The position numbers and the translations under genes are program-made. Shown here piece by piece: positions 14,001-29,000 of a stretch of DNA of 64,000 nucleotides. The stretch is from Mytilus californianus. Taxonomy: Eukaryota; Mollusca; Bivalvia; Mytilida; Mytilidae. Location: the NCBI RefSeq assembly GCF_021869535.1, contig NW_026262734.1, positions 111,077,088-111,141,087 of the forward strand. Reading direction: 5' to 3'. The stretch's first letter is position 1; each line of letters opens with the position of its first letter. The notes under the pieces are model-generated. The model did not search any database, was not told where the DNA came from, and saw only the letters and a list, made by a program, of their open reading frames with translations.

Positions 14001-17000
14001 CGGTACTGATATTGATTTTGTTATCAGTAAATTAAAAGCAAACTAAATATTATTGTTATATACATATACACATTCATGGATCTACAATCTGTCGATACCT
14101 GTATCTTGGCATTGCACAGGGTCATGTTTTTCTCTGACTGTTTATGACGTCTTTACACTAAATCCATTAGATGTTGGATGAGTACGGATTGATAATTTAC
14201 TCTTAGATGCATGAATTTTTTTTATTAGTTGTTAGTGGCTTTGAACTAGCTGTCAGTAACTGCGAGTACTCTTAGATCTGTACCTTGTGTCTTTTTGTTG
14301 TTTGGATGTACAAGTACCCGGCCATGTCCACTTGTAATTGTAGTATTTGTATTTTTATCCATCTGATGAGTTAAGCCTCTTTCAACTGATTTTTATAGTT
14401 CGTTCTAACGTTGTACTGTTACACCACTGTCCCAGGTTAGGAGGAGGGTTGGGATCCAGCTAACATGTTCAACCCCGCCACATTCTATATGTGCCTGTCC
14501 CAAGTCAGGAGCCTGTAATTGAGTGGTTGTTGCTGTTGATCATATGCATAATTTGTTAATTGTTTTGTACAGTTGTTGTAGTGTTTTGTTGCACCACTGA
14601 CCCAGGATTAGGGGGAGGGTTGTGATCCCGCTAACATGTTTAACCCCGCCACATTCTGTACGTATGTGCCTGTCCCAAGTCAGGAGCCTGTAATTCAGTG
14701 GTTATCGTTTGTTTGTGTGTTACATATTTGTTTTTCGTTCATTTTTTGTACATAAATTAGGCCGTTAGTTTTCTCGTTTGAATTGTTTTACATTGTCATT
14801 TCGGGGCCTTTTATAGATGACTGTTTATAGATAAATACAATAATGGTAAGGCAGTCAAAATTTCAATATTTAAAGGGATGTCATTTCCATTTCAATATCA
14901 TGATAGTGATGAATTCTTGATTGATGAATGATGACATAGATCTTAATGTGTTAGGTTTACACATAGATATAGGAAGATGTGGTATGAGTGCCAATGAGAC
15001 AACTATCCATCCAAGTTACAATTTATAAAAGTAAACCATTATAGGTCAAGGTACGGCCTTCAACACGGAGCATTGGCGCACACCGAACAGCAAGCTATAA
15101 AGGGCCCCAAAAAATTAATAGTGTAAAACCATTCAAACGGAAAAACCAACGGTCTAATCTATATAAAAACGAGAAACGAGAAACACGTATGAACTACATA
15201 AACAGACGACAACAACTGTAATCAGATTCCTGACTTAGGACAGGTGCAAACATTTGCAGCGGGATTAAATGTTTTAATGGTATCAAACCTTCTTCCTTTT
15301 CTGAAACAATAGTATAACATCACAACATAGATAATCGCACTATAAAATATCAATTGGAAGGCTTAACTCAATCAAAAAACGTAAATTAACACACAATGAT
15401 GGAATAAATTTGACCTGTGACACCTGAATGCAAATACACAGTCAAAAGTAAATAAACAGGTTTAAACAAAGTTAAAGTATGATATCACTGTGAAATTTCA
15501 TCACATACCTGTTTACCTGTGTATAACTTGATAGGGATGAATGATGACATAGATCTTAATGTGTTAGGTTTACACATACCTGTTTACCTGTGTATAACTT
15601 GATAGGGATGATTGATGACATAGATCTTAATGTGTTAGGTTTAACTGAAACTTACCTGTTTACCTGTGTATAACTTGATGAGAGGAGTGAGCAATCTTAG
15701 TAAGTGTAATTCATCTTCAGTAGCATTTCCACTCTCTTGCTTACTTAATAGCGACACTGCATGGAAAACAAACAAGGTGGCAGCTCTCACTTCAGTCTGT
15801 GAATATCAAAATGTAGATCTATTTTACACTTTCAGTCAACTGCTTATCATTCAAATCAATGTTATAGAGAGAAAGAAAAGATTGTTCTTGGTGAAGGAAT
15901 GAAAGATTGGATGCAAAAATAATATATAAAACTTTCAATTCATTTTTTTTCATTCTTTATTTTTTATTTTATTTTTTTTTTGATAATAGGAAAAATATAT
16001 GATTTTTCTCATGCGAACTTCTAGATTCACTACAAGATTTAAAGTTTAACAAACTGTTCAAACACCTGTCTACTGTTGGAGAATAAAAGTTGACTCTTGT
16101 TTTTTCTTGTTTTTTCATTGATATAAATTTCATGTCTCCTTTCACAGGTTGTATACAGACTTTTGTAAAACCACAAAATCAAATATCCACCAATATACAT
16201 TTTTCCTCAATCCACAAAGATTTTTACCCATGAATATAAATGAATCCACAGTAGTTACCTCTAATCTGGCCAGTGTCTGCACATGAAGAGGATAATTGTA
16301 CAGCTGGTTACCAAAAGCTTCTCTCTTTAAACTGTAGTCTTTCGATAAAATTAATAACCTGAAAATATACCTCTTTATAAACAGTAGCTCACTTGTCTTA
16401 TAACTACCTTGGTGAGAATGTTAAGCTCTAAATAAAAAGTTTACTGTTGGACAGGTCTAAGACACAAGCACCCTGGAAAAAAGTCCTCCATGCACCCTGA
16501 TAGTGATAAAAGCCCCACAGACAAATACCCCATACTTTGAATGGGTTTTTTTATACTGGTCTGTTTTCTGCGGGCCTTTTGTCCTGCTCCTGTTTTTGGA
16601 CAATTTCAAGTTATTTGACTTTGAGGCTTTAATCAACAAATGAACATGAGTATTTCTATATCAAATATCAATAATTCATAAATCTTAAAGTTTGTGATCT
16701 TGGGTCTAAACTCCTATTTTAAGACAATGTTTAAGCCAAAATATAGGTCTGCATGCAAAAAATAAAAGAATCCATTGAATTTTAGATATTTCAATATGGT
16801 AAATTAACTTTCTCCTCCCATCTATCTTTTCAAAAGTCCTTCAAATTGCCTGGCCTGCCTGTATAAACTTCAGAAATTATTGTGATGTTTTTATTAATGC
16901 AAAAAATGTGACAGTATCAGGTTCACGATAATAAAATCATGGCTATAGCATGAATAAGATTTCACATTTTTTTTAGTAGTCAAGGAATCGCAATAATAAA

Positions 17001-20000
17001 TGCATGCATTAATTTCTGAATTAACAGTATATTACCTCATCAAAAGGCATGCTCCTATTACAAAAAAGTTGCAAAAATGAATAAAAATGAATAGACTTTA
17101 ATAAGATGGCTCCTTGGTTTGGTAAACAGGTGAGCTGAAATAAATTTAAACTCACTTTCTCATACTTGAACAAGCAGCCACAGCATTGTGTATTCTTGTC
17201 AATGTTAACATACTGGAAATTCCTGCCACACCTTTGCCTAGGTCTGAAACCTAAAAAGTTCAAATATCCATGAACAAGCAGGAATGTCGTAAAGTTTTAT
17301 AACCTATAAATGAAGTGGAACATTAAAATCAATAAGTGCTGCGCTAAGAGTGTATGATACACTCATCTTGTGCATTTTGGAATTGTTGCAAGATTAAAAT
17401 GGAATATTATGTTTAAAGGCTATCCACTGATTTATTTTTCAAAAAAGGTGCCATGGACACATTGAAATGTCCCATCCAATTAACTGGTTAGTAGTTAATG
17501 ATGATGATGATGAATTGCTTCTAAACGTCCTGCGGCAAATCAATATGCATTATTCAGGACGAGAATTGGCATAACTTACAATGAAAAAGTGGGGTAATTG
17601 ATATGTAAAAATAGAAATTTCAGATTGTATGCAATTTGGATTTTTTAGCACTTCTTAAGACTGAATGAAGCTTTATAAATCAGTTAGCTACAGTAACCTC
17701 CAGACAATTACCATATCTATATCTCACTTTAATCATCCTCAATAAGCATGAAATAATTGCCACTGAATGTTAAGCCAGCAACAGTCAATCAAACTCAATT
17801 AGAAGAATTTTACTATTTTTGAAACTTCAGTCAAAAATCAATGGCACTTTTCATTTCGCTTTTTTAAATTACTGCTACAGTGTCATGATAATTTGTATTA
17901 TTTGGCAAATCAAGTTATAAGTTAATCTAATTTGATGATTTTTTACAAAATAATGATACAATTTCCCAGCAATCCATTCATATGATTACTTTATAAATTG
18001 ATAATAAAATTTTCAAAGCTTTGAATTCAATTTCTAATCATGCTTATGGCTTAAAATTATACTGTATTAAACCAAATATTTGTTTTGCAAGCAATTCATG
18101 TATGTAACTTTCACACTATAAAATTAATGCGAATTAAAAATCCTTGCAATGCATCAAACTTGGATCTTCTCTGGTATCTATACATCATAGCACAAAAAAA
18201 TAAATCCCTACAAAGTTGGTTGGAAAAGGATAAAGGTGGAAAAAAATATCTGAAAACATAGATTGGTATACAGTACATAGCATGTAGGAAGGTAATTATT
18301 TCTGTTACCAGGAATGCCTGAAAAGGAAGCCAGGAAAAAATGTTAAACAAATATTTCATAATTTATTATTATAAAAATGGCTTTTTAAAACATTCAGCTG
18401 TCTGTCTTTCCACCTGTACAAAAAATTAACAATGTTTTAAATCTTACATACTAATAACTTAGGAGAAAAATACTGAATATACAGTGTATCAACATGTTAA
18501 TACCTGTCCCATCTGACTCCAGTCATTATAATCAGTTTGAAATCTATGTTGTAGGAGTTTCTTCTTAATTTCTTCCTGAATTGTTTGGTGGACCGAAGTG
18601 GACACAAACATAAGAGTACTAGGACTATTAAGGATCTTGGAAGAGTATATCAATATAGAATTTTAATTTTATGCCATTTTTTTCTGATTATTAGCTTGAA
18701 TTCATGCATATTACACCAAGTATGAAAATACCATTGATTGTTTAATGTCTTATTACAATAAAATGCTAACTTTTACCACTCTTTCCAAAAGTGAGACAGA
18801 TCATTTTTTTATATCAACAATTGATGGAAAATAACAGCTTTTTATATTTTTGAAATGGTGTTTTCTATCTTTTTTAAACTTTTCGTTTTAATTTCTTTGT
18901 AATTGTTTTATAATAAAACAAGCCTGCCTTCAAATGATCTAAAGAACTTCTGCAACGTCATAACCAACAATTTATAAAAAATTATAATATTATTTATCTC
19001 CTGTCGTGAGAACAAGAGGAATTGAGTTGATTTTTAATCTGATAATGATACTATCAAACTGGTGAATATACAAAATTAAGGTTGACCATTTTTCAAATAA
19101 ACTCACTTTCTCATATTAGAGATAGCCATGAATGCAGTATGTATCCTAGATATTGTTAACATATTGGAAATCTCTGCAACACCTCTTCCTAACTCTGACA
19201 CCTAAAATATTAATATATTGTGGAGGAAAACAGCAACAGAGATCAGTATTGATTATAGGAGGGGGTTTAGGGAAGGACTTATAATAACAATGTTTGACCT
19301 CATACTTAAATCTACTCTTCTCCCCTACAAGTTATAAAGAACTTTAAGCAACTTTTTCCACAAATATGATTCTATTTATATCTCATATCTGACTCAAAAT
19401 CAAATTTCTAGAAAAACTGTATTTCAAACATGCTTTTAGTTTGAGTATAGACAAGATATTCAAAGCTTAAACTGGCCCCTCCATCCTATTAACTAAAATA
19501 TTTAACTTAAACTAATTAAGTACTTTGGATTCATTTATTTTCGTGGGTACCAATTTTCATGGACTGAAGAACATTTGTATTTTAGTGGATATTTGATTTC
19601 ATTGTTTTGGCAAAGTTTGCTACAAGCTTATAGAAAATGTGTACTTCGTTGAACATTTAATTCCCTGGTTCACCTTTACCGTTGAAATCCATGAAAATTA
19701 GTATCCAATGAACCACGAATAATCAGTACATCATTTCAAAAATTAATTTACTGAATTTTACTGTAACAATATATCTTTATCTAAAGATGCAACAAACATG
19801 AGCTATGAACATCACAATTAAGATTAAATAGAATATTGTTTTAAGTCCCAAAAAATGCTTATTGAATGTTTTTTTTTTAACAACAAATATTTTCAATCTC
19901 AATTCAGAAAAATATAACCCCCTATTCAAAAATTATTTACTAGCTTTTGTCTCCCCCTGAAACAGGGGGCAATAAGTTTACGACGATGAAAAAAAAATAA

Positions 20001-23000
20001 TCTGAATAGAATACTACTAGTTGGACAGCAGACATGTGGAAATGAATAAAATAGCCAGACAAAGACTATATCATTGTTTACATTCTTCTTATTCCTAATA
20101 AGTGAATATTTTCCAGGCTGGGATGTTATTTTCTTTCGATATCAGATTAATATGTGGTTTTAAAACATGTTTAAAGGTCAGAATTACGATGCTGGCTGGT
20201 TATTTATTTCATCTGGTAATTCCTTTCATTTAATGTTATGTTAACAAAATTAACCTGATGAAAAAAATTATGGAATTGAGGGATTATAATTACATCAGAA
20301 AATTTTTATGGTTTTTTTATGCCTTTTCTGTAAAACATAGTAACCCTTTGATTACAAAACTTTTCTCATCCTGCATAATATATCTTTAGATTTCGATGTT
20401 AGAAATGCAATGTTTATTTAAATCTATTGTAGATATGATTCTAATTTCCAGGGGTTAATTTCAGTGGGTTCTTGAAAGCTCAAATGCAGAATTTGAAGAT
20501 AAAGCCCCTAATACTTTTCCAAATGGTTGTTAAAAATTGTGTAATTTTTATAAAAGGTAATATTTATTATACATTATAATTGTTTATAGAGGCAGACTTA
20601 CTGAAAACCACATAATTTACAATCAAACCTTTAAAATTATAATGTGCAATATTATCATAATCTCTATCTACATGTTTTTAAATTTAAGGCAAAACTCCTG
20701 CCATAAGACATGCTTACTATAATTGCTGAAGTTCCATCTAATAATAACTCGGCTGTAGGTAGTTGTCGAGTCCCCAATTTGTCCTTCAATTTCATTATCT
20801 GAATGTTGTTCAAACTGCCATCATTTTTCCTGGTTTCCAAATAAAATAGTGATAGTCCTTTTGTTCCCTGTTAAAAAAGAAGCCTACATATTATATTGTA
20901 TTACACAATTTACACAATAAATGTGCTATTATAAACAATTTTTCTTGCATGTAATCAAGTCTAATGCAAGGAGAGTTTGGTGCTAAATTGATCGTAACAT
21001 TTGATGCATTGCAAAAATTGTAAATTTAAACATGGTTGTCTTATGTTATGCCTTAATGTTTTTTGTTATTTCAAATTGTTAAATTTATTCACAAATGTTT
21101 TTATCTTTAGACTACATAGAGCTTGACATAATGTAATGACTCTTGTCTCTTGTTCAAGACCACATTTTGAACCCTAGATGTCTTTTAGGTCTTTATGTCA
21201 ATGGGTTGCTGTATCATTGGTGTATATCCCACATTTCTTTAATCATATTTAATTCATTATGAACTGCAATATAATTTTTTATTTTGTGCACAATTATGTC
21301 CAGCATTTTGTGGGGCAGAATATAAATTTTCATTCCTTCTTCAGCAATAATTATTTGTTTTCAGCTCTAACCAGACAGTCATATCAATTGCTAAAGTGTC
21401 CAGCCCCACTCTTCTCCCTAGAAATTTGAATGGTCATCCTCTTAATGTGCAATAATCATTTTAAACTTACTTCTGTGATATTGTTATGTTTATCAACTAC
21501 ACGGGCTAATGTGAAAGCCATATCTGAATCTGTAGCTGAAGAGAACCATTTATAACCATATAATCTGTAACTTCCATCATCCTGCTCCACAGCCACTGTT
21601 TCTGTACCACTAGCTGAAAAACAGAAAAAAAATTTTAATAGCTCTAATAAAGTGCTTCAGATGAAAAATCCAGAATTTGGTTACCATATTTGTTTCCTTG
21701 CTACATAAAAAATAGATATATTTGCAGAAAATCATTTTATAATACTAAATTATTACATTGGTTGCAATGAATTACCTTGATTTCCCAGTGAAATAAAAAC
21801 CGATAATTTCACATGTGAAATAAACTGTCGTCCATGATGATGTCGCATCAAAGCAAATTGTGAATGCGTAGAAAAAGATATAGTTCCTTACATTTTCTAC
21901 TTTAATTCCATTAAAAAGCCCATTGTCAATGTGATAAAAAGAATGACTAATCAAAGAATTCAAATATTGAAAAATATTCAACTGGTGACCGAACAACACT
22001 GATAATAACCTCAAACGCTACGCACATTCCTGAATTAATGTGTTGTTCGGTCACTCGTTGAATATTTTTCGATATTTGAATTCTTCGATTAGTTAATTCT
22101 ATAATTATCTCCCTTTATAAAGTAAGATTTTAATTTTTCAATTTTTTGTGTTTATCAAGACTTTTATTAAATCATATGAATTTCTTCATTTAAATCATAT
22201 GAATTTCTTCATTTAAAAGAAAAGTCCTTCAAATACATTGGATGAGTCAACGTTTTTTCAGTCCTGTTAAAATTCCCCTTAGTTTAATGCATTTCTAATG
22301 TTCTAATGTTGCAAATTTTGTATTAGTACATTTAATGAGTATTCTTCAGTAATTTATTCTGTGTAAACTAATACCTGTGTAAAAAGGCCAACTGGAATTT
22401 CAACACTAAGTATCTGAGATTTACTTGGTTTCCCTGTCTGCATTACTGTTGGATTGACTTACCTACATTGGATCCTCCTTTCTCTACAGTTGTCTTTCCT
22501 TACCTACATCAGATCCTCCTTTCTTTTCAGTCATCCACTGACCAGATGTCCAAAATTCTTTAGGATTTCTTGAAGTTAAGTTTTGAAAGGCTTTCAGTAA
22601 TTGGCTGGTTGGATTTTCTATTCTCTACAAAAATATATCACAAGAGTGCACAAGCTTAAATGTCTTGCCTGCTTTACTGACCATTGATTTTATGTTGATA
22701 GTCCTAAATATAAAGCTTTACTACAAGTAACACATAAACTTAACATGATCCAAGAAAATGAGGTCAAAATCAGATAAACCTAATTGGAAATACATGTACA
22801 CCTTACAATCATTCCATACACCAAATATACTTGACCTATTGATATAGTTTCTAAGAAACAAACTTAACCAGGAAAAATTAACATTGACCAATGAACCAAG
22901 AAAATAAGATCAAGGTCAGATGAACCATGCCAGACAGACATGTACACCTTACAATCAATCTATGCATTAAATATAGTTGACCTATTGCTTATAGTATCTA

Positions 23001-26000
23001 AGAAACAAACTTAACCATGAAAACTTAACATTGACCAATGAACCATGAAAATGAGGTCAAGGTCAGATGACTCCTGCCAGACAGACATATACACCTTACA
23101 ATCATTCCATACACCAAATATAGTTGACCTATTGCTTATAATTCAAGAAAAATAGACCAAAACACAATAAACTGCTTCGCTGAGCGCAGCTGGATACGCC
23201 CGAAGAGGTCTAACCCTGAACAGTTGGGGCAAAAATGGACACAATATTCAAGCTTGATACAGGTCTGAATTTGGATTGTAATTAAATATTTGACATACAT
23301 CTATTATAGGTTTCTGAATAAATGTAGTCAAAGAACTTGAAGTTGGTTATATGAATTGAATTTATATTCAATTAAAGATTTCTTGCTGTTGTGCAATACA
23401 CTGTGCTGTTGCGCAATACTTAGTAAATCTGTTGTCAGACTATAAACAAATAAAAATTATAAAATTCTAAAGGGAGCTTACATCAATAGATATAAACAAT
23501 TCAGCAAAGTTTCATACGAATTGCTGAAAGCATTTTTGAGTTTTTGTCTGAAAACTGGAAAATTCCCCCTTTTTTAATGAATAAACCCCATAATTCGGAA
23601 ATGTAAAATCTAAAATTTATAAAATTCTAAAGGGAGCTTACATCAATAGATATCAACAATTCATCAAAGTTTCATGAGAACTGCTGAAAGCATTTTTGAG
23701 TTATTGTCCGAAAACTGGAAAATCCCCCCTTTTTTTTATGAATAAAACCCCATAACTCGGAAACGTAAAATCTAAAATATATAAAAATCCAAAGGGGGCT
23801 CATGTCATTAGATATAAACAATTAACCAAAATTTCTTGCAAGTTGGTGAAAGCATTCTTGAGTTATTGTCCTAAAACTGGAAAATCACCCTTTTTTTAAT
23901 GAATAAAACCCCATAACTCGGAAACGTAAAATCTAAAATTTACAAAAAAAACGAAAGGGAGCTCACGTCAATACATATAAACAATTCACCAAAGTTTTAA
24001 GCAAATTGGTTAAAGCGGTTGACGACGGACAGACGGACAGACGGACGGACAGACGGACAGACAACGGTAAACCATAATACGTCCCGTAAACGGACGTATA
24101 AAAACTTAACACTGAGCAATGAATCGTGAAAATGAGGTCAAGGTCAAATAAAACCTGTCAGGCTGACATGTACATAAAATTACAAAAAATCTTAACTTTT
24201 TTTTCAAGTAGTCACTGAACCATGAAAATGAGGTCAAGGACAAAGTACATATGATAGACGGAAACTTCGTAACATGAGGCATCTACATAGAAAGTATGAA
24301 GCATCTAGGTCTTCCACCTTCTGAAATATAAAGCTTTTAAGTAGTTAGTTAACGCCGCCACGGCTGCCTGATCACTATCCCTATGTCGAGCTTTCTGCGA
24401 CAAAAGTCGCAGGCTCAACAATAAATCATTATACAGAGAAAGCATAAAAAACATAAATCAAAATTAAGCAGATTTTGAACTGTTTTAGTGGACTTAAACA
24501 CATGTCTCACTCCAGTAAAGAAAAGGAAAAACAACAAAACAACTTCCACATTCTAGTACATGGGAAGTCCTGGCTTATATAGACAATTATAGTAAATTGA
24601 CTTGACATAACAATGATGAAAGGATGAGGCTTCGAAACAGGGAAAATGTGAGGCTCTGCTGATAATTTTCTCTGTTTTGAATGTAATCCTTATATCGTTG
24701 TTATGTCAAGTCAAAACACTATTATTGTCTTCATACTGCAATCTAAAATATTTTTTTACACATTTAGTGTTATTCTTATTTGTTTTCTAAATATTTTAAA
24801 AACTTCTATTAAAGGTTTATCCTTAAAAGATGTTTTTCACAGAGGAACATAATGACGAAATAAAATGTGATTTGTAGTAATCAGTGTGATTATAGAATAA
24901 TAAAGACAATAAGCAATGAAAGTAATAATTTAAAGTTATCAACAAATACAAAGAAGAAAAATTGTTTGTTCATTAACTGTAAGAAGAATGAGATTATGTT
25001 GCTCCCTGCTTAATGGTGCGTTCATTTCATTATGAGTAAAATGGTGGTCAACTTATACACATGTCCCGGCGGTGGGCGTGGTTTACAGTAAAATACGGTC
25101 AATGATGGTACATTGCCTAAAGATATAGAAGTAACACTTTTTGTTTGCTCAAATAGAACGATTTTAGTGTAAAAGAAAATATACAGTTAATTTTTTTATA
25201 TCTTTACTGTTTTCTATATATTTAAACATTTATAACATAAGGGAGAGGCATGACCCCCTCCCACCACAGGAGAAAAGTCTATGGTGCAAGAATATGTTCA
25301 ACTTCAAAACTTAATGCTCGAATAGAAAGACTGCAGTATAAAAGAAAACATATGGTTTAAAACTGTTTGAATTTTGACTGTTTTCCATATATTTAAACAG
25401 ATAACATTACCCCTCCCACCAAAAATCTATGGTGCAAGAACATGTTCAACTTGGAAAACTTGATGTATAAGTAAAAAGTACTTACCCTTATAATTGTTGC
25501 AGCGCCATCTGTCATAGCCAATGGACAACTATAAAGTCCAGAGGATGAGGCAAATATATATAGCTTTGACATCTGATGTAAACGCCTGAAATACAACTTA
25601 CAATTATCATTGAATACAAGTGTTTCAACACACTTATAGGCAACTACAATGTACTAATAAAATGCTTCAAGGGACTCACTTAAGTTGAAGATTTGTGACA
25701 TCATGGATAAACTATTATAGCTGTCTAAAAGTAAACTTCAGTGTTACTCTATTTTTTCATGTATTTATATATAATGTTAAATTCAAATAATTATAATTTC
25801 AAAATTTGATAGTATGTATTCTAAATTTTCATGATTGGCTTTGTCAAGTTTGTTGCTGATTTTAAGTTTACTGGCTACACCTCAGTATATTATTATTTGT
25901 ATTTGCAACCATCAAATCATTAACTGATGGAGGCAAAATTTTAGACACAATACTTCTAATTCCATTCTAATGCAACTGTTAATGAACAATATGAATAATG

Positions 26001-29000
26001 GCATCAGAATTGACACCACAAAAATGTTTAATAAATTCATATCTTACCTCCATTCTTCTTTTGGGTTATCATATCCTAAAGAAATAAGACCTTCTTCTGC
26101 TGAAATGTTGTGCATTTTCTTCCATGCTTCACAGGTAACCAGTTGATCTATTCTGTTACCCCATGCATCAAACGTCTGTACATACGGTTTCTCTTTTTCA
26201 CATTGAAAACTCAGGTCATCAATTTCTGATGAAATCCTCTCACTAAATCTGTATAGATCATCTTCAACTGTTTGGTAGTACTAAAAAATTATTAAATGTG
26301 TAATAGCATAACTATTTTCAGCAATTTCTGTATCCAGAATATTACAATCATATTTTCCTCAACAGGCATTTCTTTGATTCAAAAGTCATGAAAGTCAAAT
26401 TCTGGTTTATCAAACATAATATTGATTTGCAATGACTTTCTTATCAGTTCCTTTTTTACCTTGCTTCCTAATAAATGGCAGATTAAATGGTCTAAGCATG
26501 CATAGGCATGATAGGATAGACAACACAGCAGAATACAGTATTTATTGGTCACAAATAACTACTAACAGACATCCTCAGGGTAAGGTCACATGTAACAGAA
26601 AGGTCACACAATAATTAAGATAAGTTACTAAAGTTGATACAAAATGTATATCCAAATGCACATTCAAACATTTTAACTGAAATCAAAAATTAAAAACAAG
26701 AATGTGTCCAAAGTACATGGATGCCCCACTCGCGCTATCATTTTCTATGTTCAGTGGACTGTGAAATTGGGGTAAAAACTCTAATTTGGCATTAAAATTA
26801 GAAAGATCATATCATAGGGAACATGTGTACTAAGTTTCAAGTTGATTGGACTTCAACTTCATCAAAAACTACCTCGACCAAAAACTTTAACCTGAAGTGG
26901 GACAGACGAACGGACACACGAACGAATGCACAGACCAGAAAACATAATGCCCCTACCACTATCGTAGGTGGGGCATAAAAAATCCTTGCATGAATAACAT
27001 AAGTGAAATGGTATAGATCATGTCCAATATCTATCATATGTTTATTTCAACTTTGGTGAACACAAACAGGTAGAAGCAATGTTTACATTGAGAATGTTTA
27101 ATGAATCAGTAAACAAATGGTTTACTTTTATCTTCATTTGTTTGTCATATAATTATGAAAGTTATCAGTTTGAAATGTGAATAGTGTATCTTATTTCTCT
27201 TATGTATGGATCTAATTATGATGAACAAAAAAGATACATAGAAGACTGTATTTGAATTTGACATATAGTACAAATATATTTAAACTATGCTCTAACATTC
27301 TAATGGAATAGTTATTTTTTATAATATTAGTTCCAAATGGATCATATTATAACAGTATTTGCTACCAACAGAATAAAGGGTATAGATTATTTCTTCCAAC
27401 AGGAACAAATATTAACATGATAAAAGCATTGTTTATTAACAAAGTTTCCAGAGGAATTCCTGTGGAGATAATATATGATGACACTTTGGTGAGCTTTTCC
27501 CAAATATCTAAACACTACTACAATAAAAGGCCCTAAATACAAGGTTAGATTCAGCATATCAAAGAACCCCATATATATTAAGGCCCTAAAGGTTAGATTC
27601 AGCATATCAAAGAACCCAATATATCCATTTTTTGTTGAAATCAAACAAAGTTTAATTTTGGATCCCAATTTAGACCAACTTGAAAACTGGGCCCAAAAAT
27701 CTAAAATCTAAATACACTTTTAGATTCAGCATATCAAGGAACACCAAGAATTCAATTTTTATTGAAATCAAACAAAAAAAAACTTTAATTTTGGAATCTT
27801 TGGACCTTAATGTGGACCAATTTGAAATGAATGAATCCGGATTCATATAGGGATTGGTTCGTTTTTAACAAAAGGCAGGAAATTATTATATTTCTAAATC
27901 AAGTTGCTTAGTAAGAAATATCTTTGTCTCCTTCGTTTATTTTTATACTAAATGATTTCGTATTTTATGTTTTAATGTCTAATTTATAAGAATACTTTCA
28001 CGCATGTGCAGTACATAGTAAAGGAAGCACACCTGTTTGACGCGTGGAAATATTTCTGAACGTTTGGAATAAAGTTCTTTCTCTTTAATCGAAATTGTTG
28101 AAAGTTTTTGATGAAAAGTTATATCAAATATGACAAAACTCATTCATATGACAAAACTATGACAAACGAACTGCAAATTGTGATTGTTTGAGAAATATTG
28201 AAATTAAAATGTGAACTGTCCGTGGGGGAAAACACTTTGTTCAAATGACGAAACTATGATTAACGAAACTGCAAAATGTGGTTGTTTGAGAAATATGGAA
28301 ATTGAAATGACGACTGGGGGATTTTACTGGGAAAAATAATTATGATGGTCAATAATTTATGAGGTTAATTAATAAACTGATTAGTGACCCATCCAATGGC
28401 GATAAGCGATTACCTGTAATCACAACTTATAACACCTGTTGTAAATGTTAATTAGATGAGGGTCATAAACTTGTCAAAAACATGAAGACAGGTAGAATTA
28501 TAGTATTTTCATGCGAAAATATTTTTACACTTTTCAAATTGAAGTGACAAAATTGATTTGAAAAACTTTTGTCATTTTGAAAACCTTTTCCTAAATGATG
28601 AAAATGACGAGTGCTAGCAAAATCACTGATGTAGTGATCAACCTTGGAAGATACAGATATCAAGTCAGTACCTTGGGCATGTTGGGTTTTCATGCATTCT
28701 TTACCCAAAAATTTAAAAAATGGGTAAAAATCATCTTTCAATGGCAATAACACCTCAATAGATGATTTAGACCATGTTTAAAGTCATATTTTGCAATTTA
28801 ATGTTGCTCTCTATCTATTATAGTTTCTGTAATATGTAAAAATATGTCATTCAGGGGCCATTACTCAATTAAGATGTCAGTTGACAATTTAAGACATGTT
28901 GACTTATTTGTAGTTCTTCCTTGTGCTAAAAAACATCTTGCTATTTACAATTTCTCTCTATCCATTATCATTTCTGCACAAATGCAAAAATGGGTAAAAA

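Noticed and set aside
23160-23240. GC-richer CGCTGAGCGCAGCTGGATAC as a possible tRNA-type or promoter element
   Set aside because: It is the head of a dispersed repeat (also at 50,340) and no cloverleaf could be drawn.
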